From assembly GCA_039980135.1 (NCBI GenBank), contig JBDXCV010000006.1, forward strand, positions 1-64,000: a stretch of DNA of 64,000 nucleotides, written 5' to 3'. Every line of letters starts with the position of its first letter. Within the stretch, counting starts at the first letter, position 1. The stretch comes from Alphaproteobacteria bacterium (lineage in GTDB: Bacteria > Pseudomonadota > Alphaproteobacteria > UBA6615). Both the position numbers and the translations under genes were made by a program. The notes under the pieces are model-generated. The model was not told the origin of the DNA. It searched no databases and was given only the letters and a program-made list of their open reading frames with translations. This document shows, in pieces, positions 1 to 8,187 of this stretch.

Positions 1-32
1 GGGCCGCACCGGCGACGGTGCGGCCCTTTTTC
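1..32 (+). terminator. Intrinsic terminator of a gene off the left edge
   Basis: A perfect 10-bp stem (GGGCCGCACC with GGTGCGGCCC, loop GGCGAC) is followed at once by TTTTTCTTT. The T-run is on the + strand, so it ends a + strand transcript that lies outside the window. Confidence 0.85.
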
Positions 33-72
33 TTTGGGTGTTTGTCTGATTCATGGCGAGTGATCATGAAAT

Positions 73-174
73 GCGGGCGGGTCGCAGACCCGCCCCTACA
101 GGGTCGGCCGTATGTGGCCGCGAACAGTGGAAGTCCGCGTCCGGGTGCAGGGGCGGGTTTCAAACTCGCCCGCG
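73..174. repeat. Palindromic intergenic repeat, family C
   Basis: Two arms at 73-103 and 144-174 are imperfect reverse complements of each other, and each arm itself holds a short palindrome (GGCGGGTCGCAGACCCGCC; GGCGGGTTTCAAACTCGCC). The arms are separated by about 40 bp. This is the form of a REP-like palindromic element. Only one copy is seen in the window. Confidence 0.6.
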
Positions 175-203
175 ACAGAATTCGAAGAGATACCCGGATC
201 AAG

Positions 204-280
204 CCCGCGAAGGCGGGCATCCATAAACACCGTGTCAAACGAGGCACCCGCAGGTGGTTATGGGTTCCCGCCTTCGCGGG
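204..280. repeat. 77-bp palindromic repeat, family A, copy 1
   Basis: The element is bounded by perfect 14-bp inverted repeats, CCCGCGAAGGCGGG at 204-217 and CCCGCCTTCGCGGG at 267-280, with conserved inner flanks CATCCATAAACACC and GGTTATGGGTT that extend the pairing. A second copy of exactly the same length lies at 8040-8116; the ends match and only the centre differs. This looks like a mobile REP/MITE-type hairpin. Confidence 0.8.
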
Positions 281-303
281 AACGACGATTGTGTGGATGG
301 TCG

Positions 304-409
304 CGCCTTTCGAGACGAGCCGGCTTCTTCGAAGCCGTCCCTCCTCAGGGTGAGGACAGAACAAGTCACCTCATGCTGAGGAGCCGACGCAGGCGGCGTG
401 TCGAAGCAT
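304..409. repeat. Palindromic intergenic repeat, family B, both arms
   Basis: The left arm (304-355, from CGCCTTTCGAGACG to CAGGGTGAGG) and right arm (369-409, from CCTCATGCTGAGG to GTCGAAGCAT) are imperfect reverse complements around a 13-base loop. A single left-type arm recurs at 7946-7997. The motif CTTCGAGACG...CTCAGGGTGAGG is a recognisable alphaproteobacterial dispersed repeat. Confidence 0.7.
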
Positions 410-429
410 TGGCGGAATTGCGTGAGTTA

Positions 430-1311
430 CTACTCTTCCTCGACAGCGCGGATGATACCGGCCTGGTCGAGGTCGGCCCAGCCGCGGTCCAACATCTTCT
501 GCCAGAGTTCGAGATTGGTGTTCAGAGACACCAGATCGATGCCGACCTGCTCGGCCAGCTCGAGCGCCTGGAGGATGTCCTTGTGGTGCACCGAGGCGCG
601 GCCATGGGGCTCGAACGCCCGTTCGACCATCCGGCCGCCATGCAGATCCAGAACACGTGATTCGGCGAAGCCGCCGAGCAATGCCTGGCGGACCTTGGCG
701 GGATCGACCCCCGCGCGGTCGGCCAGGGTGAGCCCTTCGGCAACGGCGGCCAGGGTCATGCCGACGATGGCCTGGTTCGCGGTCTTGGTGACCTGTCCGG
801 CCCCGACAGCGCCGATATGGGTAATGTTCTGGCCGAGCGTCTCGAATACCGGCATGACGCGCGGCACGATTTCGTCGTCCGCACCGACCATGATGGTGAG
901 TTTCCCGGCTTCGGCGCCCACGGTGCCACCGGACACCGGCGCGTCCACATAATGCGCGCCGAGTGCCTCTGTCTCCGCGGCCCAAGCACGCGTCTCGCGG
1001 ACCTTGGTGGTGCCCATGTCGATGACGATCTCGTCAGCAGACAAACCGGCGAAGACGCCATTCTCACCATGCAGGACCGTATCCACCGACGGTGTGTCGG
1101 TGACCATGAGGATGGTGATGTCGCTCGCCGCGGCCACATCGCGTGGGGTGGTGGCGGTGTTGAGGCCCAGCGCCGCCATCTCTTCCGCAGGGCCCGGGCT
1201 GCGGCTGGTAACCGTAACCGACGCGCCGCCGGTATGCAGATTGCGCGCCATCGGCTTGCCCATCAGGCCGAGGCCGATGAAGCCGATTTTCGTGCCGTTG
1301 AGGTCCGCCAA
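430..1311 (-). CDS. NAD-binding 3-hydroxyisobutyrate dehydrogenase family protein
   Basis: A 293-residue soluble beta-hydroxyacid dehydrogenase that should oxidise or reduce a short 3-hydroxy acid or tartronate-semialdehyde-type substrate with NAD(P). The N-terminus has the Rossmann glycine motif FIGLGLMGKPMARNL (residues 11-25), followed by the family substrate motif DAPVSGGTVGAEAGKL (123-138) and the catalytic-lysine region GAGQVTKTANQ with Lys176. Length and domain order (Rossmann, then all-helical C-terminal domain) are usual for the family. It lies 19 bp downstream of the TerB-like gene, so the two may be co-transcribed. The exact substrate cannot be read from sequence; GarR/GlxR-like and MmsB-like activities are both possible. 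Confidence 0.9.
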   Translation of the reverse strand: MADLNGTKIGFIGLGLMGKPMARNLHTGGASVTVTSRSPGPAEEMAALGLNTATTPRDVAAASDITILMVTDTPSVDTVLHGENGVFAGLSADEIVIDMGTTKVRETRAWAAETEALGAHYVDAPVSGGTVGAEAGKLTIMVGADDEIVPRVMPVFETLGQNITHIGAVGAGQVTKTANQAIVGMTLAAVAEGLTLADRAGVDPAKVRQALLGGFAESRVLDLHGGRMVERAFEPHGRASVHHKDILQALELAEQVGIDLVSLNTNLELWQKMLDRGWADLDQAGIIRAVEEE

Positions 1312-1330
1312 GATGCGCTCCGGGGTCAGG

Positions 1331-1735
1331 TCAGATGGTCGCGTAACGCGCGCGCGCGGTCCGCTCGATGGCGGCGGCGGTCAGGCGTTCGACGTTGAGC
1401 GTGTGGCGCAGCATCTCGAGCAGCCGAAGTTCTTCCTGGCTGGCCTTCTCGTCCGCCGTGGCGATGTCGCAGGCCAGCACATAGGCGGTGTCGCGCAGGC
1501 GCTCGGGCAGCGCGTCGCGGATCTGGGATAGCGCGTCGTCGAGCCCGTCTTCTTTCGTCAGAAGATCGGCGCAGTCGCGCGCAATGTCGGTGAGCTGTTC
1601 GGTATCGAAACCGGAGAAGACCGGCAACTGGCTGACCATCTCGCCGATCCGGCCGATTTCGGAATCGGTCATCTCGCTGTCGGCGGCGGAGACCATGACC
1701 ATGGTGTAGACAAGGGCGGTCTGGGGTTCGATCAT
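1331..1735 (-). CDS. TerB-like helical protein
   Basis: A 134-residue all-helical protein with the TerB-family pattern: an N-terminal acidic helix turn (AADSEMTDSEI) and a second one (DIATADEKASQEE) about 80 residues on, as in the metal-binding TerB fold. It has no signal peptide or membrane segment. In many alphaproteobacteria such a gene is a stand-alone housekeeping gene and there are no other ter genes here, so a role in tellurite resistance should not be assumed. An internal start at the second Met is possible. It is the first gene of a probable two-gene unit with the dehydrogenase. Confidence 0.8.
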   Translation of the reverse strand: MIEPQTALVYTMVMVSAADSEMTDSEIGRIGEMVSQLPVFSGFDTEQLTDIARDCADLLTKEDGLDDALSQIRDALPERLRDTAYVLACDIATADEKASQEELRLLEMLRHTLNVERLTAAAIERTARARYATI

Positions 1736-1859
1736 ATCGAATACTTCCTTACTGGTGCGGGGTTCGTTAAAGCGTTCGGGAGGGGTGGCGTCAAGCCGTC
1801 ATCGGTGGGGGCGCCCAAAGTCCGTCGACACGTTTTGGGACCCCCAATAGGTTGGTCTT

Positions 1860-2798
1860 ATGTCTGCCGTAATCAATGTCGCCATTCCCGTTTTTGCGAT
1901 CATGCTCGCCGGCTATCTCGCCGGTCGCTTCCGCATTCTCGGCGAATCGAGCTCCGAGGCGCTGAACGCCTTCGTCTACTGGTTCGCCCTGCCGCCGGTG
2001 ATGTTCCTGTCGATCGCCACCGTCCCGTTATCGGCGGTATTCAACTGGCCGTTCATCTGGACGCTTATGGCCGGGATGGCCGCGGTGGCGATCCCGACCT
2101 TCGTACTCGCCCGGTTTCTGTTTCCCAACTCGCTGGCCGGGCTGACCCTGCACAGCCTGACCGGCATATTCGCCAACACGGGCTATATGGGCATTCCGCT
2201 GTTTCTGGCGGCATTCGGGCCGGACGGGGCGCTGCTCGCCGTGATCGCAACGGCGATCAACAATGTCGTCGTGCTGGGGCTGACGATCTTGATTATCGAG
2301 TTTCGCGGTGACAGCGGGTCCTCGCCGTTCCGGGTTTTAGTCGATGCGGTATGGGCTGTCGTCAGGGGGCCCCTGTTCCTCGCACCGATGGCCGGCGTGG
2401 TCTGGTCCTGGTCGGGGCTGGAACTGCCGGTACCCGCGTCGAGCTTTCTCGCCCTCATGGGCGCGGCGGCCGGACCGTGCGCCTTGTTTGCGATCGGTCT
2501 ATTTATGGTCGGCAAGCCGCTGGCGGCCGGGGCTGGTGAGGTGGGCTGGCTGGTTGCGTTGAAACTCATCCTGCAACCGGTGGTCACCTGGTGGTTTGCG
2601 GTTTGGGTTTTCGGGCTGGACGCGGAGCTTGTGCGCGGCGCGGTGCTTCTGGCGGCGCTGCCGACCGGTGCGTTGGTGTTCGTGATTGCGCAGAAATACG
2701 GGATATTCGTCCAGCGTTGCTCGGCGGCGATCCTGGTCTCGACGGTCCTGTCTATCGTGACCGTCAGCGCGCTGCTCGCCTGGTTCGGGACGGGTTAG
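1860..2798 (+). CDS. AEC family transporter (auxin efflux carrier-like permease)
   Basis: A 312-residue integral membrane protein with about ten hydrophobic segments spread evenly along the chain and the AEC-family features: a first segment starting VINVAIPVFAIMLAGYLAGR, a conserved Asn-rich turn in the fourth segment (GIFANTGYMGIPL) and a mirrored second half ending LLAALPTGALVFVIAQKYG. Bacterial members export or exchange malate, malonate and similar dicarboxylates; the substrate here is unknown. It is transcribed alone, divergent from the TerB-like gene and convergent with the helicase gene. Confidence 0.88.
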   Translation: MSAVINVAIPVFAIMLAGYLAGRFRILGESSSEALNAFVYWFALPPVMFLSIATVPLSAVFNWPFIWTLMAGMAAVAIPTFVLARFLFPNSLAGLTLHSLTGIFANTGYMGIPLFLAAFGPDGALLAVIATAINNVVVLGLTILIIEFRGDSGSSPFRVLVDAVWAVVRGPLFLAPMAGVVWSWSGLELPVPASSFLALMGAAAGPCALFAIGLFMVGKPLAAGAGEVGWLVALKLILQPVVTWWFAVWVFGLDAELVRGAVLLAALPTGALVFVIAQKYGIFVQRCSAAILVSTVLSIVTVSALLAWFGTG

Positions 2799-2852
2799 GG
2801 TTTGCCTATGGCATGACCCGGCACCGGCCCGCTTCCCCGGCCGGGGCAGATA

Positions 2853-5672
2853 CTAACTTCCCAAAAATTCCTCCGTCGCCTCGATCGCGTCCACCAGCCC
2901 GACCCGTTCGGGCACCACGCCTTCTGGAAACGCGCCGAACAAACGCGTCGGCGTCGCGGCATCGAGGATGACGAACACGCCCCTGTCACCGTTGCGCCGG
3001 ATCAGCCGGCCATAGGCCTGGGAGAGACGCAGCCGGGCGAGCAGGTCGTCATGCTCGCGGCCGCCGAAGGCGTCGCGCCGGGCCTTGTGTAGGATCGTCG
3101 GGCGGGGCCAGGGGATGCGGTCGAAAGCGAGCATGCGCAAAGAGCGCCCGGGCACATCGACGCCGTCGCGCACCGCGTCAGTGCCGAGCAGGCAGGCATC
3201 GGTCTCAGCCCGGAATATATCGATCAGGGTGGCCACGTTCAGGGAATCCACATGCTGCGCGTAGAGCGGCAACTCGGCCGCATCGAGCGCGTCGGCCATC
3301 CGCGCATGGACCTGGCGCAGGCGGGCGATCGACGTGAACAGGCCGAGCCCGCCGCCGCCGGACGCGACGAACAGCTCGCGCATGGCGGCCGCCATCTGGT
3401 CGGCATCGTTGCGCCGTACATCCGCGACCACGAACACTTTTGTCTGGGCGGCATAATCGAAGGGTGACGCGACGCGGGCGTGCACCGCCGGTGACGGGAA
3501 ATGTACCGCCCCCGTACGCGCGTCAGCGCTGGTCCAGTCGGTGTCCGGCGCGGCGTTCGTGTCGCGATTGTCGTCGATTTCCGCAGCGGCGTTGCCGGTG
3601 CGGTCGGTCAGGGTGGCGGAGGTGAAGACCATGCCGTGGGCGATCGGCGCCATCGCCTCGGCGAACGGCATCGTCGGGTCCACCCAGTGGCGATAAAGCC
3701 CGGCGTCGAGTTCGCGGCCGTCGATCCGCTCGACCTCGATCCAGTCCACGAAGGCGGCCGACACCGGTTCGTTGATCGCGTCGAGCATGTCGATCCAGGC
3801 GCCGATGAGCATTTCCGCGCGGCGCTGGAGGGCGCGGGCGACCGCCTCGATGCGCACCCGCGTGGCGCTGTCGAGCTCGTCGGCGTCGGCATCGAGCCGC
3901 TGGATCAGCCGGGTGCAGAGCTTGCGCAGCGGCGTGGCCAGCGCGACGAGCTGTTCGCGCAGCGCTAGCGCCGCGTCAGGCATGCCGTCGGAAGGCGGGC
4001 GTACTTCCGTCTCCAGTGAATACGGGCCGTCGCTGGCCCTGGCGCGGGCGAAGACCTGTTCGCGGACTTCGGCCAGGAACGCCTCCGCCGGCCCCTCGGT
4101 CATCGCGCCCGAGAGACGGTTCAGCCAACCCGGAGCGGGGAGAATCTGCGCGGCATCGAGTGCGGCCGCGAGGGCGTCGGCGGCGTCGGAATCTTCGGCG
4201 GCGATCAGGTCTTCGGCCCGCTCGCGCAGGCCCCGCGAGCGCCCGCCCGGCCGCCGCCGACCGCTGCCTTCATTGCCCAGCAGCCAGCGGCGCAGTTCGG
4301 CCATCTCGCGGCCGCTCAGATGCGCGGCGAACGCGGAATCGGCGGCATCGAAGACATGATGCCCCTCGTCGAACACGTAGCGCGATGGGATGTTGGCGCC
4401 ATCGCCCGCGCCGTCTCCGGCGCCGAGCGCAGCCTGGATCATGACCAGCGCATGGTTGGCGACGACCAGCCGGGCCTTGCGAGCCTTGCGTACGCTGGCC
4501 TCAACGAAGCAGCGGCTATAATGGCTGCACGCGGAATAGATGCACTCGCCGCGCCGGTCGGACAGGCCCAGGGTCGGCGCGACCCCGACCAGATCGACCA
4601 GCCAGGCCGGGAAATCGCCGCCCAGATCGCCGTCGCGCGTGGCCTGCACCCAGCGCGCGGTGAGCGCCACGCCGAGCGCGTTGCGGCGCTGCAGGGTGGT
4701 GAAGCGCCCGGCCGCATCTTCCAGGTTCAGCAAGCAGAGATAATTCTCCCGCCCCTTGCGGATCACCACATGGCGGGCCTTCTCGTCCGGGTTGGGATAG
4801 AGGCGGCTCAGCTCCTGATCGATCTGTTGCTGCAGGTTGCGGGTGTAGGTGCTGATCCAGACCGGCCCGGCGTTCTTCTCGGACCAGATGCTGGCCGGGG
4901 CGATGTAGCCGAGGGTCTTGCCCGTGCCCGTGCCCGCTTCGGCCAGCACGATGTTGGGCCTGTCGGGCGCGGGACGTGGCGCGAAGGCTTCAGCCGTGAC
5001 GGCCGCGTAGTCGCGCTGGCCCGCGCGGCTCTCAGCGTCGGCGCCCAGCAGGAAGGCCAGCCGGTCGCGGGCTTCGTCGGCCGATACGGGTTCGTTGCCG
5101 GGCGGGGGTTCCGGCGCGGTCTCACCCCATTCAGGCACCTCGCGCCAGACGGCCAGCGCACCGACGACACGGCTGTCGTTGCCGTCCGGCCAACCCGCGG
5201 TGTTGAGGGCCGCCAGTACGAAGGGCGCCCACAGCCAGCCGGCGCGTTGCAGGGCGCGCGCGATGGCGGCGGCGTCTTCGTAGCCCTGCCGGTCCTCCGC
5301 CAGGTCGGTGAGCAGACGATCGGCGATCGCGATGAGCGCGTCGGCGTCTTCGGGTCCTGTGATTCCGAGGGTGCGGGCGAGCCCCCGGATGGTGGGCAGG
5401 GTGAATTCCGCCGGCCGGACGAAGGCGAACAGCTCCAGCACGTCATAACCGTCGATATGATCGGTTCCCAGGCGCCGGGCCGTGGCCGGGCCATGACATA
5501 GCACGGGCGGCTGGGCGCGGGCCCGGCGGACGGCCTCGTCGCTGCCCAGCGCGTCGCGGGTGCCGTCCGCCTCGCGCCAGGTCGCGAAGCTGCGGCCGGC
5601 GACAAGCGCGGGCAGGTCGACGGCGCGGACGTCACGGGGCGGGCGGTCGGCGGAGAAGGGCGGCTCACTCAT
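2853..5672 (-). CDS. DinG/XPD-like ATP-dependent DNA helicase
   Basis: A 939-residue superfamily 2 helicase of the Rad3/XPD/DinG type, expected to unwind DNA 5'-3' with ATP. Walker A is AEAGTGTGKT near residues 244-253, the Walker B/DEAH-type box reads FDEGHHVFD, and four cysteines between them (GRENYLC; RRGECIYSACSHYSRC) have the spacing of an iron-sulfur cluster. A C-terminal motif VI-like segment reads QAYGRLIRRNGDRG. About 240 residues precede the first motif, a long extension common in alphaproteobacterial members but without a domain I can name. The promoter region contains three phased repeats (see 5749-5801). Confidence 0.9.
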   Translation of the reverse strand: MSEPPFSADRPPRDVRAVDLPALVAGRSFATWREADGTRDALGSDEAVRRARAQPPVLCHGPATARRLGTDHIDGYDVLELFAFVRPAEFTLPTIRGLARTLGITGPEDADALIAIADRLLTDLAEDRQGYEDAAAIARALQRAGWLWAPFVLAALNTAGWPDGNDSRVVGALAVWREVPEWGETAPEPPPGNEPVSADEARDRLAFLLGADAESRAGQRDYAAVTAEAFAPRPAPDRPNIVLAEAGTGTGKTLGYIAPASIWSEKNAGPVWISTYTRNLQQQIDQELSRLYPNPDEKARHVVIRKGRENYLCLLNLEDAAGRFTTLQRRNALGVALTARWVQATRDGDLGGDFPAWLVDLVGVAPTLGLSDRRGECIYSACSHYSRCFVEASVRKARKARLVVANHALVMIQAALGAGDGAGDGANIPSRYVFDEGHHVFDAADSAFAAHLSGREMAELRRWLLGNEGSGRRRPGGRSRGLRERAEDLIAAEDSDAADALAAALDAAQILPAPGWLNRLSGAMTEGPAEAFLAEVREQVFARARASDGPYSLETEVRPPSDGMPDAALALREQLVALATPLRKLCTRLIQRLDADADELDSATRVRIEAVARALQRRAEMLIGAWIDMLDAINEPVSAAFVDWIEVERIDGRELDAGLYRHWVDPTMPFAEAMAPIAHGMVFTSATLTDRTGNAAAEIDDNRDTNAAPDTDWTSADARTGAVHFPSPAVHARVASPFDYAAQTKVFVVADVRRNDADQMAAAMRELFVASGGGGLGLFTSIARLRQVHARMADALDAAELPLYAQHVDSLNVATLIDIFRAETDACLLGTDAVRDGVDVPGRSLRMLAFDRIPWPRPTILHKARRDAFGGREHDDLLARLRLSQAYGRLIRRNGDRGVFVILDAATPTRLFGAFPEGVVPERVGLVDAIEATEEFLGS

Positions 5673-5748
5673 CGCAGGACATTAGCGGGGACACCCCGAA
5701 TCCCGAAAGCGATCCCTAAAGCTTTGTGCAAATGCGGCACATATTTAT

Positions 5749-5801
5749 CGAAAATCACCCGCGTCTTTGCCGAAAATCATGCAGGTTTTTGACGAAAATC
5801 A
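5749..5801. promoter_or_regulatory. Three phased direct repeats CGAAAATCA (putative operator array)
   Basis: CGAAAATCA occurs at 5749-5757, 5771-5779 and 5793-5801, start-to-start 22 and 22 bp, each preceded by TT two or three bases upstream; two of the three are followed by a CGCG a few bases on. The array sits between the helicase gene (- strand, starts at 5672) and the small + strand ORF at 5925, where a regulator could control either. A spacing of two helical turns would put three protein units on one face of the DNA. The regulator is unknown. Confidence 0.5.
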
Positions 5802-5924
5802 CTCGCGATCCCGGGTGACCAAAGCGGCCGGATAGGCCAGGTTTAAGCGCTGGCCAATCCCTTTGCGTCGCCGTTCCGCAGCGCCGTATCGGGGGTGGCG
5901 CGAATTGCCCAGGATGGAGCAAGG

Positions 5925-6200
5925 ATGATGGATTTCAATTCCACGAGTCAGGTATCGACGTTGATCCGGGAACCGGCGCCCAGCCCAGTGGCCAAACCGG
6001 CCGCTGCGGTTGAGGTGCCGGCCCCGGCGACCGGCACGACGGGCCCCCGGATTCCCGGTGAGCCGGTCGACCAGGTCCAGGTGTCGCAAGGTGCGGAAAG
6101 CGCGCCCGAACCATGGGTGGACCGCACGCCGACGGAGCCGGCGGTTGATCGCACCGTGCCGGAACCCGATCGCGGGGCGCGGTTCGACTCATCTGTTTGA
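5925..6200 (+). CDS. Small proline-rich hypothetical protein
   Basis: A 91-residue protein, very rich in Pro, Ala, Val and acidic residues, with no hydrophobic segment, no cysteine and no recognisable domain; probably disordered. The start was set at the first of two adjacent ATG codons because GGAG at 5916-5919 precedes them by 5 and 8 bases; the longer reading from 5895 lacks such a site. It lies alone between the helicase promoter region and lysK. I do not recognise a family. Codon use looks like its neighbours, which favours a real gene, but it could be spurious. Confidence 0.5.
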   Translation: MMDFNSTSQVSTLIREPAPSPVAKPAAAVEVPAPATGTTGPRIPGEPVDQVQVSQGAESAPEPWVDRTPTEPAVDRTVPEPDRGARFDSSV

Positions 6201-6331
6201 CCGCGTCGATTTCTGAACGCCCGGCTGTCTGACCGCGTCGTGGAACGACGAAGCGGCGGTTGACCTGATTCCGGAATGCTCTAGGTTCCGCGGCACGAAA
6301 TCGCGCGGACGAACAAGGGCAAAACGGGTAG

Positions 6332-7930
6332 ATGGCAAACGATCAGGACATGCTGGGCGCGGCCAAGGCGTGGCCATTCCAGGAGGCGCGGTCGATCCTC
6401 GATCGGCTGGGCGGCGAAGCCGCGCAGACGCCCGAGAAGGGTTACGTGCTGTTCGAGACGGGTTACGGGCCGTCCGGGCTGCCCCATATCGGGACCTTCG
6501 GCGAGGTGGCCCGGACCACGATGGTGCGCCGTGCCTTCGCGGCGATGTCCGACATCCCCACGCGCCTGATCGCCTTTTCCGACGACATGGACGGGCTTCG
6601 CAAGGTGCCGCCGAACCTGCCCGAGCAGGAGATGCTCAACAATCATCTCGGCAAACCGCTGACGGCGGTGCCCGATCCGTTCGGCACCCATGACAGTTTC
6701 GCCGCCCACAACAATGCGCGCCTGCAGGCGTTCCTCGACACCTTCGGGTTCGACTATGAGTTCTACAGCTCGACCGAGTGTTACAAGGCCGGGCTGTTCG
6801 ACGACACGCTGCGCCTCATGCTGTCCCATTACGACGCGATCATGGGGGTTATCCTGCCGACCCTGGGCGCGGAACGCCAGGCGACCTACAGCCCGTTCCT
6901 GCCGGTCTGCCCGCGCACGGGCGTGGTGCTGCAGGTGCCGATGGTCGCGACGGATCCCGCGGCCGGTACAGTGACCTACGCGGATCCCGAGACGGGCGAC
7001 ACCGTGGAGACGCCGGTGACGGGCGGGCAGTGCAAGCTGCAGTGGAAGGCCGACTGGGCGATGCGCTGGGCGGCATTGTCGGTCGATTACGAGATGTCGG
7101 GCAAGGACCTGATAGATTCCGTGAACCTGTCGGGCAAGATCTGCCGCATCCTCGGCGCGAAGCCGCCGGTGGGGCTGACCTATGAGCTGTTCCTCGACGA
7201 GAATGGCGAGAAGATATCCAAGTCGCGCGGCAACGGGCTGACGATCGAGGAGTGGCTGACCTATGGCCCGCCCGAGAGCCTGTCCCACTACATGTTCGGC
7301 AAGCCGAAATCCGCCAAGCGTCTGCATTTCGACGTGATCCCCAAGTCGGTCGACGAATATCTGAGCCATGTGGCGAAGTATGCCGCGCTGGACGCCGACA
7401 AGCAGATCGAGAGCCCTGCCTGGCATATCCATGGCGGCGACGTGCCGGCGGCTGGGGCGGACCTTTCCTTCGGGCTGTTGCTCAACCTGGCCGCAGCGTG
7501 CAACTCCGAAGACCCGGCGGTGCTGTGGGGCTTCATCGAAAACTATTCCCGGGGTGCAACGCCCGAGAACAGCCCGTTCCTCGACCGGCTCGTCGGCCAC
7601 GCAATCGCCTATTACCGGGACTTCGTGAAGCCGTCGAAGCAGTATCGCGCGCCCGACGACAAGGAACGCGCCGCGCTCGCCGACCTTGCGGAACGGTTTG
7701 CGATGATGCCGGACGATGCGGACGGCGAGGCGCTGCAGAACGAGGTCTATGCCGTGGGCAAGGCGCATGAGTTCGAGCCGCTGCGCGACTGGTTCCGGGC
7801 GCTGTATGAGGTCCTGTTCGGCCAGAGCCAGGGGCCGCGGTTTGGCTCCTTTGCGGCGCTGTATGGCCGGGGCGCGACGGTCGATCTGCTGCGCCGCGCG
7901 CTGGATGGCGAGGATCTGAGCGCGGCTTAG
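6332..7930 (+). CDS. lysK: Lysyl-tRNA synthetase, class I
   Basis: A 532-residue enzyme that charges tRNA-Lys with lysine in the cytoplasm. It is the class I (archaeal-type) form: a Rossmann active site with the HIGH-type motif PHIGT (residues 51-55) and the KMSKS loop KISKS (294-298), and a C-terminal anticodon-binding helix bundle. Length is typical for LysRS1. Most bacteria use the unrelated class II enzyme; class I is widespread in alphaproteobacteria. No class II lysS is in this window. It is transcribed alone; a weak GGGT precedes the ATG. Confidence 0.95.
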   Translation: MANDQDMLGAAKAWPFQEARSILDRLGGEAAQTPEKGYVLFETGYGPSGLPHIGTFGEVARTTMVRRAFAAMSDIPTRLIAFSDDMDGLRKVPPNLPEQEMLNNHLGKPLTAVPDPFGTHDSFAAHNNARLQAFLDTFGFDYEFYSSTECYKAGLFDDTLRLMLSHYDAIMGVILPTLGAERQATYSPFLPVCPRTGVVLQVPMVATDPAAGTVTYADPETGDTVETPVTGGQCKLQWKADWAMRWAALSVDYEMSGKDLIDSVNLSGKICRILGAKPPVGLTYELFLDENGEKISKSRGNGLTIEEWLTYGPPESLSHYMFGKPKSAKRLHFDVIPKSVDEYLSHVAKYAALDADKQIESPAWHIHGGDVPAAGADLSFGLLLNLAAACNSEDPAVLWGFIENYSRGATPENSPFLDRLVGHAIAYYRDFVKPSKQYRAPDDKERAALADLAERFAMMPDDADGEALQNEVYAVGKAHEFEPLRDWFRALYEVLFGQSQGPRFGSFAALYGRGATVDLLRRALDGEDLSAA

Positions 7931-7945
7931 ATGCCGTGGGTGCCT

Positions 7946-7997
7946 CGCCCTTCGAGACGGGCCGGCGTCTTCGAAGCCGCCTCTCCTCAGGGTGAGG
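7946..7997. repeat. Family B palindromic repeat, single arm
   Basis: Matches the left arm at 304-355 almost base for base (CGCCCTTCGAGACGGGCCGG..., ending CTCAGGGTGAGG). It lies directly behind lysK, in the gap before the convergent aminotransferase gene. Confidence 0.7.
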
Positions 7998-8039
7998 TTT
8001 TTTAGGCAGGGCTGTTCTCGCTTCCCTTCATTCGTCATG

Positions 8040-8116
8040 CCCGCGAAGGCGGGCATCCATAAACACCATGCCCTACAAGGCGGACGCTCTTGGTTATGGG
8101 TTCCCGCCTTCGCGGG
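8040..8116. repeat. 77-bp palindromic repeat, family A, copy 2
   Basis: Same boundaries (perfect 14-bp inverted repeats at 8040-8053 and 8103-8116) and same total length as copy 1 at 204-280, with a diverged centre. Together with the family B arm it fills most of the 257-bp gap 7931-8187. A further fragment, CCGAGCCTGTCGAAGCAGG near 8160-8180, resembles another common dispersed repeat. Confidence 0.8.
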
Positions 8117-8187
8117 AACGACGGGCTGGTGCGCATGTTGGTGTCACTCTGGCCCTCGTGCCGAGCCTGTCGAAGCAGGCGGCCGCG

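Noticed and set aside
1331-1735. Tellurite resistance operon
   Set aside because: Only a TerB-like protein is present; no terA, terC, terD or terZ is near.
5749-5801. CRISPR array
   Set aside because: Repeats are only 9 bp with 13-bp spacers, three units, and no cas gene is present.
6281-8056. 591-codon open frame on the - strand opposite lysK
   Set aside because: It is antisense to the clearly recognised lysK, has an Arg/His/Gln-rich composition without domains, and arises from the high-GC codon pattern.
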